From the NCBI GenBank assembly GCA_036268995.1, contig DATATB010000058.1, forward strand, positions 12,464 to 76,463: a stretch of 64,000 nucleotides of DNA, given 5' to 3'. The notes under the pieces are model-generated. The model was not told the origin of the DNA. It saw nothing but the letters and a program-made list of their open reading frames with translations, and did no database searches. The position numbers were made by a program, and so were the translations under genes. This document shows positions 25,448 to 34,225 of this stretch, one piece after another. This DNA comes from DATATB01 sp036268995 (GTDB lineage Bacteria; Planctomycetota; Planctomycetia; Pirellulales; PNKZ01). The stretch's first letter is position 1. Each line of letters begins with the position of its first letter.

Positions 25448-28432
25448 TCAATCGATAAAGGTGAACTCGCTGAGATTGAAGATCAGCCGGCACGCGTTGG
25501 CCAGGCCGTGCTGGTTGGCGTACGCGGCCAGTTGCTCGCGCTCGGCCGCCGAAGCATGCCGGCCCAAAGCCAGCCGAAACGCCAGATCAAGCTGCTCGGG
25601 CAGTCCAGTTGCTTCGTGCTTCACGCGCTCGGCAAAATGCCCGGCCATGGTCACCATGAACCGGTTGTTCAACAGGGCCAACGCTTGCAACGCGCTGGAA
25701 CTCTGGTTCCGCTTGTCGACGCTCATGGATGGATCGGCACAATCCAGGGCACTCATCAGCGGCTCGCCCTGCGAGCGGACGATGAAGCGATAAATCGAAC
25801 GCCGCTGCGTGCGGGCGTCATCGGGATCGGCCAGGTGATATTGATAATGCGGCGAATGCTCCGGGTGCTCGACGACAAAATCCCGGAAGCCGGGACCGCC
25901 GGCCGCCAGATTCAGTTTGCCGGCCACCACGAGCACCGTGTCGCGGATGGCTTCGGCTTCCAGCTTGCGGCGATTCATGCGCCACAGGTTCTCGTTCTGA
26001 GCATCGCGTGCTGCCTGCGCCGACTCGCCTTGCGACGCTTGCCGATACACGGCGCTGGTGACCAGCAGCCGGTGCAGCCGCTTGAGCGACTGGCCACCGT
26101 CGCGAAACTCGACGGCCAGCCAATCGAGCAGCTCGGGATGCGAAGGCTGCCGCCCCATGTGCCCAAAGTCGTTGGGCGAATCGACCAGCCCGCGGCCAAA
26201 GTGATACTGCCAGGCCCGATTGACGATCGACCGCCAGGTGAGCGGATGATCGGCCCGCGTGATCCAGCGGGCCAAAGCCGCGCGTCGCTCGCCCTCCGCA
26301 GCGCCGGACGAGAGCGCGAGGTCGGCGGCGACACCCGGAATGATCGGCAGCACGCCCGGCTGCACCACTGGCCCCGGCTGCCGCACGTCGCCGCGCCGCA
26401 GCAGGTGGATCTCGCGCGGACGGCCGCCGTCGGGCCCGGTGCCGTGAAAATTGCCTTTGCCGTGATGCACGGTGCCGGCATACACCACCGCCGGATTGGG
26501 CAGCGCGGCCAGCTCGCGCTGGCGGTCGGCCAGTTGCTTACGCACGCGGGTCCACTGCGTATAAGCATCGCTGCCGAGCGTTTCTTCCAGCAGGCGCTCA
26601 CGCTCGCGCTCCAGCGCGGCTCGCTCATCGCCGGCCAGGACGCCGCGGCCGGGGTAGTCGTTGTCGACGAGGTTCGGCTTTTGCCAACGCGGCGGCGCAT
26701 CGATCGAATCGGCCGCGCTGACCGCGCCTTTCAATGCCCAATTGACTCCGGTCGTGTCGAAGATTTCGACTTCGGCCAGGGCAAACATAAAATCGTTCAG
26801 CCGCGGAGCCAGCCGTGTGGCGGTGATGCGGACATAGCGCGCCGGCTTGTGCGAAGCCGGCAACGAAATGGGCTTTAGCGACGGATTGGCGACGTCGGCC
26901 CGTGTGAAATCGGCCACCCGCTCGACGCCGGCTGCGAAACGTGGATCGTCGCAGGCCTCGACCACGTAGCGCTGCGGAAAGCCGAAGCCGGCGCCGATGT
27001 GATTGAAGTTGTCGAAGCAGGGGTGCAGCACGACGCGGTCGATGGCCACCGGTTGGCCCAGGTCGATCTGCACCCATTTGATTTCGTCCGGCGATCGCGC
27101 AATGGCGCTGTGATAGCCGAACGCGGCACTGACCGGTTCACTGGCGGCGGGCCTCTTAAGCTGCTGCTCGATGGCCGCGAGCTTCGAACCGGCCTTGGCT
27201 TGGGCTTGGGTCAGCCAGCCCTGGGACTGCTGTTGCAAGGCGTCGCGTTGCGCGGCCAATTCGCTGCGGCGGCGGCCGACGGCCGGGTCGAAGTCATAGA
27301 TTTTGTCAGCCCGATCGAGCGCAGCGAACACGGCTTGCAGCCCGTAGTAGGCTTCCTGCGAAATCGGATCGAACTTGTGGTTGTGGCAGCGGGCACACTG
27401 CACGGTCAGGCTGTTGAAGGTGTTGAACGTGTTGGCGACCATGTCGTCGCGATCGAGCAATCGGGCAATCTTCCCATCGACCTTGGATTCCGGCACTTCC
27501 ATATGCCCGATCAGATCCCAAGGGCCAGCCGCAATGAACCCGAGCGCCTCAATGCCGTCGCGCGTGCCGGCATGCAAAACGTCGCCGGCCAATTGCTCCT
27601 GCACAAAGCGGGCGTACGGCTTGTCCTCATTCAGCGCCCGAATCACGTAGTCACGATACGGCCAGGCGTGCAGGCGAGGCTTGTCCTTGTCGTAACCGTG
27701 CGTGTCGGCATAGTGTACCACGTCGAGCCAATGCCGGGCCCAGCGCTCGCCGTAGCGGGGCGAGGCGAGTAGCCGATCCACCAGCCGCTCGTAAGCATCT
27801 GGCGCCGGGTCGTTGACGAAGGCATCGATGGCCGCCGGCTCGGGCGGCAGGCCCGTCAGATCGTACGCGAGCCGGCGAATGAGCGTCCGCCGGTCGGCCT
27901 CGGGGGCGGGAGCGAGTTGCTTGCGGCGCAACTGTGCGATGACGAACGCATCGACCGGCGTGCGCACCCAAGCCCGATCGGCCGCCGCCACCTCCGGCAC
28001 CGGCGGCCGCACCAGCGGACGCAGCGACCACCACGTCTCGGTCGAGGTGGTGGCGGCCGCTTCCGGCCATTTGGCGCCTTGATCGATCCAGAGTTTTACT
28101 CGCCCGATCTCGGTGGCCGAGAGCCGCGGCCCTTCCGGCGGCATCTGCATTTGCGGGTCGCCGCCGGCGATGTAGGTCAGCAGCGGACTGTCGGCACTGC
28201 GGCCGGCAACGATCGCTTCGCCCAGGTCGCCGCCGGCCAACGCCGCTGCCCGCTGGTCGAGCCGAAATCCGCTGCGTTGTTTTTGGGGGCCGTGACATTG
28301 GTAGCAATGCCGGCTGAAGATCGGCTGAATCTCGCTGGCGAAATCAACCAGCTCCGCAGCGTTGGACGAGGACGCGCAGGCCAGCAGCAGGGCGGCCGCA
28401 GCGAATCGCCCGAAGCGAATGATGGATTTCAT
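25448..28432 (-). CDS. Planctomycete cytochrome c-like / DUF1549 / discoidin / DUF1553 protein
   Basis: The 994-residue exported protein has a signal peptide (residues 1-26) and a PSCyt1-type domain with C43-YQ-C46-H47. DUF1549 covers about 140-360 (IRRLAYDLTGLPPEPAAID, YGERWARHWLDVVHYADTHG, CARCHNHKFDP). An inserted F5/8 type C-like (discoidin) domain lies at about 440-565: IKWVQIDLGQPVAIDRVVLHP, RYVVEACDDP, KPARYVRITATRL and ALAEVEIFDTTG. DUF1553 covers about 690-960 (HPLTWRSIVNRAWQYHFGRGL, HPELLDWLAVEFRD, NRRKLEAEAIRDTVL). Discoidin domains bind carbohydrates, so the protein could attach to a polysaccharide. It pairs with the DUF1501 gene that follows. Confidence 0.92.
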   Translation of the reverse strand: MKSIIRFGRFAAAALLLACASSSNAAELVDFASEIQPIFSRHCYQCHGPQKQRSGFRLDQRAAALAGGDLGEAIVAGRSADSPLLTYIAGGDPQMQMPPEGPRLSATEIGRVKLWIDQGAKWPEAAATTSTETWWSLRPLVRPPVPEVAAADRAWVRTPVDAFVIAQLRRKQLAPAPEADRRTLIRRLAYDLTGLPPEPAAIDAFVNDPAPDAYERLVDRLLASPRYGERWARHWLDVVHYADTHGYDKDKPRLHAWPYRDYVIRALNEDKPYARFVQEQLAGDVLHAGTRDGIEALGFIAAGPWDLIGHMEVPESKVDGKIARLLDRDDMVANTFNTFNSLTVQCARCHNHKFDPISQEAYYGLQAVFAALDRADKIYDFDPAVGRRRSELAAQRDALQQQSQGWLTQAQAKAGSKLAAIEQQLKRPAASEPVSAAFGYHSAIARSPDEIKWVQIDLGQPVAIDRVVLHPCFDNFNHIGAGFGFPQRYVVEACDDPRFAAGVERVADFTRADVANPSLKPISLPASHKPARYVRITATRLAPRLNDFMFALAEVEIFDTTGVNWALKGAVSAADSIDAPPRWQKPNLVDNDYPGRGVLAGDERAALERERERLLEETLGSDAYTQWTRVRKQLADRQRELAALPNPAVVYAGTVHHGKGNFHGTGPDGGRPREIHLLRRGDVRQPGPVVQPGVLPIIPGVAADLALSSGAAEGERRAALARWITRADHPLTWRSIVNRAWQYHFGRGLVDSPNDFGHMGRQPSHPELLDWLAVEFRDGGQSLKRLHRLLVTSAVYRQASQGESAQAARDAQNENLWRMNRRKLEAEAIRDTVLVVAGKLNLAAGGPGFRDFVVEHPEHSPHYQYHLADPDDARTQRRSIYRFIVRSQGEPLMSALDCADPSMSVDKRNQSSSALQALALLNNRFMVTMAGHFAERVKHEATGLPEQLDLAFRLALGRHASAAEREQLAAYANQHGLANACRLIFNLSEFTFID

Positions 28433-28449
28433 CGCAGCGCACCTATGCG

Positions 28450-29163
28450 TTATGCCCGACGGCGTGATCCCGAAGCAGAGCCGAAGAATCGGGCCAGATC
28501 GTTGGCCGATGCCTGGACGTGAATCAGCATCGCATCATGAGCCGCGGGCCCCTGCCGCCGCTCGACGGCGTCGAGGATGGCCGCGTGATGTTCCAGGGCG
28601 CGAGCGACTCCGGTCGAGGCGAGCGTGGCCTGGCGGCTGGCACGGCCGAGTTCGCCCAACGACTCGAGCACGACCTCCAGGATCCGGTTGCCGGCCGCTT
28701 GAGCCAGGATGCGGTGGAACTCCAGATCGGCTTCGATGGCTTGCGACGTTTCGACGGCGGCGGCCAGCCGCTGCTGGGCGGCGTCGAGCGCGCGGCGATG
28801 CTTGGCCGTGGCGCGCTCGGCGGCCAGACGTGCCATTTGCGGCTCAATCGTGACGCGCGCTTCGGCCAATTGCCGCAAGCGCTCATCGGCCTCGGGCAGT
28901 AGCAGTTCGAGGGCACCGCTGACCGGCGCATACGGCCGATCGACAAAGCGAATGCCCACCCCGTGCCGCACTTCGAGCACGCCTTGCAGCTCGAGCCGCT
29001 TGGTGGCTTCGCGAATGACGGTGCGGCTCACGTTCAACTGTTCGGCCAGTTGCCGTTCGGGCGGCAGCCAGCCGTCGTTGGCGGCCAAGGCGCGCTCGGA
29101 CATGGCGCTCAATCGGCTGCAAACTTGTTCCACGAGCGACGGTTGGGCGGCAACGCGTGTCAT
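28450..29163 (-). CDS. GntR-family transcription regulator, FadR subfamily
   Basis: The 237-residue protein has an N-terminal winged helix (LPPERQLAEQLNVSRTVIREATKRLELQGVLEVRHGVGIRFVD, about residues 33-75). A C-terminal all-helical FCD domain follows, with EARVTIEPQMARLAAERAT, DLEFHRILAQAAGN and ALEHHAAILDAVERR, which contain the Asp/His residues that usually bind a metal and an organic acid. Such regulators control sugar-acid or carboxylate catabolism. The site TGGTATAACCA at 29222-29232, 59 bp upstream of its start, matches the FadR-subfamily operator consensus TGGTNNNACCA. Autoregulation is therefore likely, and possibly control of the downstream DUF1549/DUF1553-DUF1501 pair, whose first gene starts 18 bp beyond its stop. 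Confidence 0.88.
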   Translation of the reverse strand: MTRVAAQPSLVEQVCSRLSAMSERALAANDGWLPPERQLAEQLNVSRTVIREATKRLELQGVLEVRHGVGIRFVDRPYAPVSGALELLLPEADERLRQLAEARVTIEPQMARLAAERATAKHRRALDAAQQRLAAAVETSQAIEADLEFHRILAQAAGNRILEVVLESLGELGRASRQATLASTGVARALEHHAAILDAVERRQGPAAHDAMLIHVQASANDLARFFGSASGSRRRA

Positions 29164-29221
29164 AGGATCGAAACGATGAGGCGGGAACGAAGGCGGGGCA
29201 GAGGTATGACCACTTGATAGA

Positions 29222-29232
29222 TGGTATAACCA
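29222..29232. promoter_or_regulatory. Candidate FadR/GntR operator TGGTATAACCA
   Basis: The 11-bp perfect inverted repeat TGGT-ATA-ACCA matches the consensus TGGTNNNACCA known for FadR-subfamily GntR regulators. It lies upstream of the GntR gene on the minus strand, in a non-coding gap, which supports autoregulation. No second copy of this exact site was sought exhaustively. Confidence 0.55.
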
Positions 29233-29287
29233 AGGCTGGCCGTGCGGTCAAACTTTAATTTTGCCATCGGAGCATCGTGGCGATTCC

Positions 29288-29396
29288 CACCGTAGTCATC
29301 CCGCTCCGCCGGGATGAAGGGATATCACGGTCGACCATCCCAGCGCCAAGTCGAGTTGCGGGGGCTTCGGCTCGGCGGAGCGAGCCGGCTACGGTG
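29288..29396. repeat. CACCGTAGTC...GGCTACGGTG repeat, copy 2
   Basis: This 109-bp member of the family also found at 23728-23835 and 36311-36414 has CACCGTAGTCATCCCGCTCC at one end and GAGCGAGCCGGCTACGGTG at the other. It lies between the GntR gene promoter region and the 3' end of the methyltransferase gene. Confidence 0.85.
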
Positions 29397-29423
29397 ACGC
29401 GCCTGGATGTCCGGGCCGACTAA

Positions 29424-30473
29424 TCAGCGCGGCTTGCGAGCGACCAGCGCAAAACAATGCACGCGCGTCGGCCGCACGGCTTCGAGCACGAGGCCTGCTG
29501 CGGCGAGCCAGGCGGTATATTCGGCGCGGCTGTAGGCACGGCCTTCGGTGACCGAGAATAGCGCGGCGGAATAGAGAGCCACTTCGAGCGGACCATCGAG
29601 TGCGTCGTTCAGCAGCACGTCGTGCACAATCAGTAGGCCGCCGGGGGGCAACTTCGCGGCACAGCGGGCTACTAGCTTTCGGCAATCGGGCGTGTCCCAG
29701 TCGTGCAGGATATTGCTCAACAGACACACGTCGGCCGCCGGCACTGGATCGGAAAACATTTCGCCGGCCTGGCATTCGAGGCGCTCGGCCACGCCGTAGT
29801 CAGCAGCCATTTCGCGCGCCACCGCCAGCACGTGCGGACGGTCCCAGACGATGGCTCGCAAGCCCGGGTGGCGCTGGAGCCAGGCGATGCTGTACAAGCC
29901 GGTGCCGCCGCCGACGTCGAGCAGGCAGCGGGCGTCGTCCAAGGGCACCGCCTCGGCCAGCGCCGGCGCGACATTCTTGGCCCGACCCGCCAAGGCGAGG
30001 GTCAAGCGCCGGGCGGCTTGCTGTTGTTCCATGGCCGAGTCGAGGTCGGGCCGAAAGATGAAGGCGGCGCCTGGTTCGTCTTTGCCCGCCGCCGCTGGCC
30101 GGTTGCTACGCAGCCGCTGGATCATTTCGAGCACGCCGGGGCTTTCGGCCGCCAGCCCCAAGTAACCGCTGACATCGTGCGGCGCGCCGGGCACCAGGTG
30201 CGCGCGGGCCAGGTCCGTGAGCGCCAGCGCGCCCGATGGCCGGGTTGTCAGCAACCCCATCGCCCGCAGGGCCGTGAACAAAACCGTCTGCGGCCGCTCG
30301 GCGAGTCCGAGCTGAATGCCCAACTCTTGGGGGAGCAATTCGGCACGTGCCAGCCGGCCGAAGAGATCGAAATGAGCCGCCGCGGCCACGAGCAACTCCG
30401 TGCCGAGATTGCCGCGGAACCAATCGAAAATGGGCGTCGGGTCCGTGGCCGGCGATAATAATCGCGATGTCAT
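29424..30473 (-). CDS. SAM-dependent O-methyltransferase (plant/bacterial class II type)
   Basis: The 349-residue protein has an N-terminal winged-helix dimerisation domain (ELLVAAAAHFDLFGRLA, LGLAERPQTVLFTALRAMGLL). A C-terminal SAM domain follows, with LLDVGGGTGLYSIAWLQRHP at about residue 183, an acidic D-x-P (WDRPHVL) motif and LLSNILHDWDTPDCRKLV, where the HDWD block is the expected catalytic His region. It resembles acetylserotonin/hydroxyneurosporene/polyketide O-methyltransferases. The substrate is unknown, and no biosynthetic cluster surrounds it. It could methylate a carotenoid or small phenolic compound. Confidence 0.87.
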   Translation of the reverse strand: MTSRLLSPATDPTPIFDWFRGNLGTELLVAAAAHFDLFGRLARAELLPQELGIQLGLAERPQTVLFTALRAMGLLTTRPSGALALTDLARAHLVPGAPHDVSGYLGLAAESPGVLEMIQRLRSNRPAAAGKDEPGAAFIFRPDLDSAMEQQQAARRLTLALAGRAKNVAPALAEAVPLDDARCLLDVGGGTGLYSIAWLQRHPGLRAIVWDRPHVLAVAREMAADYGVAERLECQAGEMFSDPVPAADVCLLSNILHDWDTPDCRKLVARCAAKLPPGGLLIVHDVLLNDALDGPLEVALYSAALFSVTEGRAYSRAEYTAWLAAAGLVLEAVRPTRVHCFALVARKPR

Positions 30474-30799
30474 AAGCGTCTCACGAGGGTCGGCATGATG
30501 TTGGTGTTGGTGTCCAGGCGGCTCAGTCTGGCCATCGTATCGGATTGCAGTCGCGGTTTCTGCGGGTCAAAAATAGCGGCGGGCGACGGATCAATGATCC
30601 GCCAGGTTGTTCGCTTGCTGGCCGCGCCGGCGCGAGCCGCAGCAAGGACGAAAGGCACGAGGTTTCAGTCAATTCGAACCGACCGAGTGGAACCGCCGAA
30701 GTTTGGCATGCAAACTGCGGTCACATCGTCGCTACGCGGAATTGTGCCGCGCGACGACGGGGGAGTGATGCGAACATCTTTTCGAAGGAGCGCTAGATC
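30474..30799. other. Divergent intergenic region without a recognised gene
   Basis: This stretch separates the methyltransferase (minus) and the ElaB-like gene (plus). A 62-codon minus frame at 30470-30658 overlaps the methyltransferase start by four bases but lacks a ribosome binding site and family features. No repeat from the families listed is present. Confidence 0.4.
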
Positions 30800-31099
30800 A
30801 TGGCAAGTGCAATGAACCGAGTTACCGATACGTTGCGGTCGCAGGCGTCGGGCGTGCGTGAAACGGCCGAAGCGGCGCGCGAGCAACTGCACGCGATGGG
30901 ACACCAAGCGCGCGAAGTCGCAAATGACGCACTGGACCAGGCACGCGAGTCGGCGGAAGAACTGTATGAGCAAGGCCGCGAGCGGATGAGCGGCGCGGTC
31001 AATTCCGTCGAGCAATGTATTCGCGATCAGCCATTGCGGTCGCTGCTGGTGGCCGCCGGCATCGGCTGCCTGCTGGGAGCCATCTGGGTGCGGCGCTGA
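30800..31099 (+). CDS. DUF883/ElaB-like small membrane-anchored protein
   Basis: The 99-residue protein follows a clear ribosome binding site (GAAGGAGCGC). It is mainly amphipathic helix rich in Ala, Gln, Glu and Arg (AREQLHAMGHQAREVANDALDQARESAEELYEQGRERM), then a C-terminal membrane segment (PLRSLLVAAGIGCLLGAIWVRR) with a glycine-zipper pattern. This is the arrangement of the ElaB/YqjD/DUF883 proteins, which are inner-membrane, stress-induced and ribosome-associated in Escherichia coli. The gene lies in a block of small stress-type genes, including a hemerythrin-like protein. Confidence 0.85.
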   Translation: MASAMNRVTDTLRSQASGVRETAEAAREQLHAMGHQAREVANDALDQARESAEELYEQGRERMSGAVNSVEQCIRDQPLRSLLVAAGIGCLLGAIWVRR

Positions 31100-31112
31100 A
31101 CGAATCGTTCGG

Positions 31113-31186
31113 AGGTGCCGCGAGCCGAGCGGCACTTATGAAATAGAGAGCGCTGCTATAGGCCCGGCTCGGCTCGCCGGGCCTAC
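31113..31186. repeat. GGTGCCGCGAGCCGAGCGGC / GGCCCGGCTCGGCTCGCCGG repeat, short inverted copy
   Basis: This 74-bp version of the repeat family at 51184-51298, 54221-54335 and 58555-58668 is in the opposite orientation and has a shortened centre. It directly follows the ElaB-like gene. Confidence 0.8.
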
Positions 31187-31293
31187 TTTTTGCGCCGAGC
31201 GGGGCCGACCAGATCCATGATGACGACGCTGTCCGGCATGAGAAATGCCCTCTTGCTCTGGGGGAGCAGAGTTCAGGACGAAAGGACGCCACT

Positions 31294-31554
31294 ATGCAAG
31301 ACTCCGTGGAATTCATTGGCGGGCCCTACGACGGTTATCGCCATCAATTGAACTGCATGCCCGCGGGCATTTTCGAGCAAGCCGCATTGCCGGTGAGCGA
31401 GAACTTAATTCGCGCGGTGAATGGCGAGAATCATGGGCCGCTGCTGCCTTGCCATCGTGTTGCCGTCTATCGGCTGCACCAGGCGCAGGAGGAGTGGAAG
31501 TACCGCTTCATTGGTGAAATGCCCACTGAAAACGCTGGCGGCGCGTTACAATAG
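31294..31554 (+). CDS. Small protein of unknown function
   Basis: The 86-residue protein starts after AAAGGACGCCACT. It opens with MQDSVEFIGGPYDGYRH, a G-G-P-x-D-G pattern that occurs in short, conserved proteins of unknown function. It later has LLPCHRVAVYRLHQAQEEWKYRFIGE. No signal or membrane segment is present. It lies between the ElaB-like gene and the hemerythrin-like gene on the same strand, so they may be coexpressed. I do not assign a function. Confidence 0.6.
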   Translation: MQDSVEFIGGPYDGYRHQLNCMPAGIFEQAALPVSENLIRAVNGENHGPLLPCHRVAVYRLHQAQEEWKYRFIGEMPTENAGGALQ

Positions 31555-31588
31555 AGTTGGTTTGTGCCGTCGACCGCAAAGGGGCCAT

Positions 31589-32038
31589 ATGACCAGCCTG
31601 GCTCATCAGACGCTCGTCGAGCATCAGATTCTCGAGCATGTGAAAGATGCCTTGCGATTGACGCTCGAGATGAAAGTCTCGAGTTCGTCGCTAGCGCGTA
31701 AGCTTTCGAGCGTGCGCTTCATGGCGCAATCCTTCGAGCGGCATCTCAATCGGCTATTAATTTTGGAAGAAGACGGCGGCTACATGGAAATGGTGCGTGA
31801 GCGCCGGCCGCAACTCATTGATGAAGCCACACGCTTGCGGCACGAACATGGCGAGCTGCGCGAACTGTTGGCCGGCATTAAGCAGGGGCTCGATGGCCTG
31901 GCCGACGGCGACGAAGAGCGCTTTCATGGCACCTGCCACAAGTTGCGCGACCTGCTGGACCGTCTGGACGAACACGACGCTCGCGAGATCAACCTGCTCG
32001 AGCAGGTGTTGATCGATACGGCCGCACCGGCGGGATGA
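31589..32038 (+). CDS. Hemerythrin HHE-like cation-binding protein
   Basis: I take the ATG at 31589, since the longer frame translates the neighbouring gene in another frame. The 149-residue all-helical protein shows spaced metal-ligand candidates: LVEHQILEHVK, FMAQSFERHLNRLLILEED, RHEHGELRELL and LDEHDAREINLLEQ. These correspond to the H...HxxxE...HxxxH...HxxxxD pattern of hemerythrin-type domains that bind a non-haem di-iron centre and sense or handle O2 or NO. A possible repair or oxygen-sensing role is inferred from the family. It lies 35 bp after the unknown 86-residue protein gene. Confidence 0.82.
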   Translation: MTSLAHQTLVEHQILEHVKDALRLTLEMKVSSSSLARKLSSVRFMAQSFERHLNRLLILEEDGGYMEMVRERRPQLIDEATRLRHEHGELRELLAGIKQGLDGLADGDEERFHGTCHKLRDLLDRLDEHDAREINLLEQVLIDTAAPAG

Positions 32039-32127
32039 CCGGCTGACGGCGAGTCGCCGCCTTTGGATCATCGAGCGGACTGGTCACCGCCCGTCTCAAG
32101 CATCTGCGGTTTCAAGCAGCCGCCGTC

Positions 32128-32361
32128 TCAATCGGCGGCGCCACTGTTCGCGTGGCTGGCAATTTCCAAGAGCTGATCGGCCCGGCGCAAGAGGTCCAGG
32201 CCCGAATCTGGAGGCGGCGGTTCGCCGCTTTGGGGATCGCTGGCCACGAGCCGGCCATGGCAATGCTGGCACACGACCCGATGACCCAAGTAGGACACCC
32301 GGATGCGCAGTCGGCGTCCGCACGTCGGGCATTCCTGGATGTAATACACGGCGTTCGACAT
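32128..32361 (-). CDS. Small zinc-ribbon protein
   Basis: The 77-residue protein has a strong ribosome binding site (GGGAGGG) upstream of the ATG. Two Cys pairs (CPTCGRRL at residues 11-18 and CQHCHGRL at 31-38) form a zinc ribbon. A Pro-rich linker and a hydrophilic, helical C-terminus (LDLLRRADQLLEIASHAN) follow. Such stand-alone ribbons are common in planctomycetes; partner and role are unknown. A longer overlapping frame in another phase (32112-32531) lacks these features and is not used. Confidence 0.7.
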   Translation of the reverse strand: MSNAVYYIQECPTCGRRLRIRVSYLGHRVVCQHCHGRLVASDPQSGEPPPPDSGLDLLRRADQLLEIASHANSGAAD

Positions 32362-32963
32362 ACGGAACCCTCCCTTACCCCACGCGTCGCTGTCGCCGGC
32401 GGCGCCACGGCTTCTGGCGATTCCGAAAACCCAATTGCAGCTTTAGAAGTGCTTCTGAGAATGCTTGTGAACAACGCTAGCAAGCCAAGTAGGCCGTTGG
32501 GCGGTTGTTCAACAGGCCGGATCAGTAACATCCGGCGGTAGAAGGCTGACGTAGCCAGCAGTATTCACCTCGCCATGAGTGGCGGAAGGTCATGGTACGC
32601 CTGCCGACGATTTCAAGTCAATCAAATTCCGGCGCTATCCCACAGACACTTACAACGAGGAATTTTGGACAGAAGGGCGCGAAGAACGCGAAGGAGTTTA
32701 GGAGACAGGACTTAGGTAAAGGACCGGCAGGGCCGGCGCGCCACACTTTCAGAGTTTGCGACCACTGCGATCCACCCGTAAGGGTTGATAGCATGTTGAG
32801 TGCAATCGGCTTGCGGAAGCGAAACCGGATTTTCGCCAGAAAAGGTCAAACCCGCACGCCGGGTCTTGCCGATACATACGCTCATGCCAGGGTGGGCTCG
32901 GCATGACTGCCTGCGATGGTAGTTGCGCCGCTTAAAACCTCCGCCAAAGTAAGGAAGCTCAAC
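32362..32963. other. 602-bp intergenic region with a repeat remnant
   Basis: No gene is recognised. At 32668-32695 the sequence ACAGAAGGGCGCGAAGAACGCGAAGG resembles half of the inverted repeat at 13458-13662. The rest shows short open frames without ribosome sites or coding composition. A structured RNA cannot be excluded. Confidence 0.5.
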
Positions 32964-33206
32964 ATGGCCAGGAGCCGTTTGCGGATTTATTACGGACCGG
33001 AAAAAGCTTGCACCACGGTCGACAAGCCCTCGGGCGAGGGCAAAGCCGTCCGCGTCCCCCTGGGCGAAATCATGCCGCTGTTGGCCGACGCGGTGCAAAG
33101 CCAGCGTACCTGGCTGCGGGACTTCGAAGACGACGAAATCACGATTTCGGCCGATCTGTACGAAGTGATTCTGGCCTACCAGCACTGCCGGCGGCCCAGC
33201 GCCTGA
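32964..33206 (+). CDS. Small protein of unknown function
   Basis: The ATG at 32964 follows AAGGAAGCTCAAC, giving 80 residues. The sequence opens MARSRLRIYYGPE and contains RVPLGEIMPLLADAVQSQRTWLRDFEDDEITISADLYEVILAYQHCRRPSA. It is acidic in its second half, with no signal or membrane segment. I recall no named family and have no database check. Its compositional regularity and clean ribosome site support a real gene. Confidence 0.6.
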   Translation: MARSRLRIYYGPEKACTTVDKPSGEGKAVRVPLGEIMPLLADAVQSQRTWLRDFEDDEITISADLYEVILAYQHCRRPSA

Positions 33207-33292
33207 GGCCCGGCTGCTACCGCCCGAATCCGATCGCACGCAATTCGAACCCGGCTTTATCGCCGGGTTTTCTTTTGCGCCGCAGCGGGTGG

Positions 33293-34225
33293 CTACTTGT
33301 TTTCAGGGACTGCCACGTACCCCGGCTCGCCAGGTCCGGGCAGCAATCGCCACCTCATTTTCGCACGGGTGCGAATGCGGGTGGCGGCGATTCCGACCGT
33401 CATCGTGCCCTCGAGGCGCGATTGCTCCGTCACCGAGAGTATCCGGCCGGCGGTGGTGTCGAATTGAAGCGAACCCTTTCCGGCGAACTTGTCCAGCACG
33501 TACTTAGTGGTAGCTCCTGGATCGTCGACGAGTTGCGCGCTGGACGAGATGCGGAACTCGGCAATTGTCTGTCCGTCCCGAACCTGTTGATCTGTATACT
33601 CGAAAGTTCGTGTGCGTCTCATCGTAGCGAACGACCAGAGCGACCATTCGGTTTCCTTGCTCCACGGTTGGGTGCGGCAAGTGTCATCGGTCGGAAGGGG
33701 AAAACTGGGCGTCTGGAGCTGCATCCACCGGCCGAATGAGGCGCTCAATTCGCCGGGCTCATGCGCTTCGATCGCTTGTTCAAGCCGGCTGGGTAGCGTC
33801 ACGTCGCTCGTGCGGCCATGCGGCGACATGCAAAAGGAAAACTTGAGGCCCGCCAGAACCGCGGTGCGTTTTCGCGTTTTTTTCGAGTCGAGTTCACGCG
33901 TTCCCTTTGAGTCTGTGTTCGATTCCTGCACGCGTTCGATGGTTTCGGTGATGGTCGCCATGCCATCGTGATCGACCTCCTCGACGTACCAACGAATATC
34001 GACCGTGCGCTTCGTGTCCAGAAGCGGATAGGTCAACTCGCCCTCAACGCGGCGAGTATCCGTTTCCTGGATCGCCTGATAGCGCAGCGTCTGGCCGCGC
34101 GTGAATTTCCAGCGGACCGCCGGCGCCGGACTGGCCAGGGCCGACGAACCTGTCGACTGGGCGCTGGCGCCGCCGGCGGCGATCGCCCAACAGGCGAGCA
34201 TGAAGATTGTAGCGCGGAATTGCAT
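33293..34225 (-). CDS. Exported beta-rich protein, DUF6263-like
   Basis: Starting at the ATG at 34225 gives 310 residues with a signal peptide (TIFMLACWAIAAGGASA). The body is rich in beta-strand-forming, polar segments such as WKFTRGQTLRYQAIQETDTRRVEGE, VDIRWYVEEVDHDGMATITETIERVQ and FSFCMSPHGRTSDV. The 'GQTLRYQ...' opening and the 'SPHG...DV' block resemble DUF6263 proteins common in planctomycetes, whose function is unknown. It is likely periplasmic. Confidence in the family name is moderate, and confidence that it is a real exported protein is higher. Confidence 0.7.
   Translation of the reverse strand: MQFRATIFMLACWAIAAGGASAQSTGSSALASPAPAVRWKFTRGQTLRYQAIQETDTRRVEGELTYPLLDTKRTVDIRWYVEEVDHDGMATITETIERVQESNTDSKGTRELDSKKTRKRTAVLAGLKFSFCMSPHGRTSDVTLPSRLEQAIEAHEPGELSASFGRWMQLQTPSFPLPTDDTCRTQPWSKETEWSLWSFATMRRTRTFEYTDQQVRDGQTIAEFRISSSAQLVDDPGATTKYVLDKFAGKGSLQFDTTAGRILSVTEQSRLEGTMTVGIAATRIRTRAKMRWRLLPGPGEPGYVAVPENK

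Noticed and set aside
30470..30658. 62-codon minus-strand frame overlapping the methyltransferase start
   Set aside because: It has no signal, domain or ribosome binding site and the overlap alone is weak evidence.
32112..32531. 139-codon minus frame overlapping the zinc ribbon gene
   Set aside because: The zinc ribbon in the other frame has two Cys pairs and a strong ribosome site; both frames cannot be real over that length.
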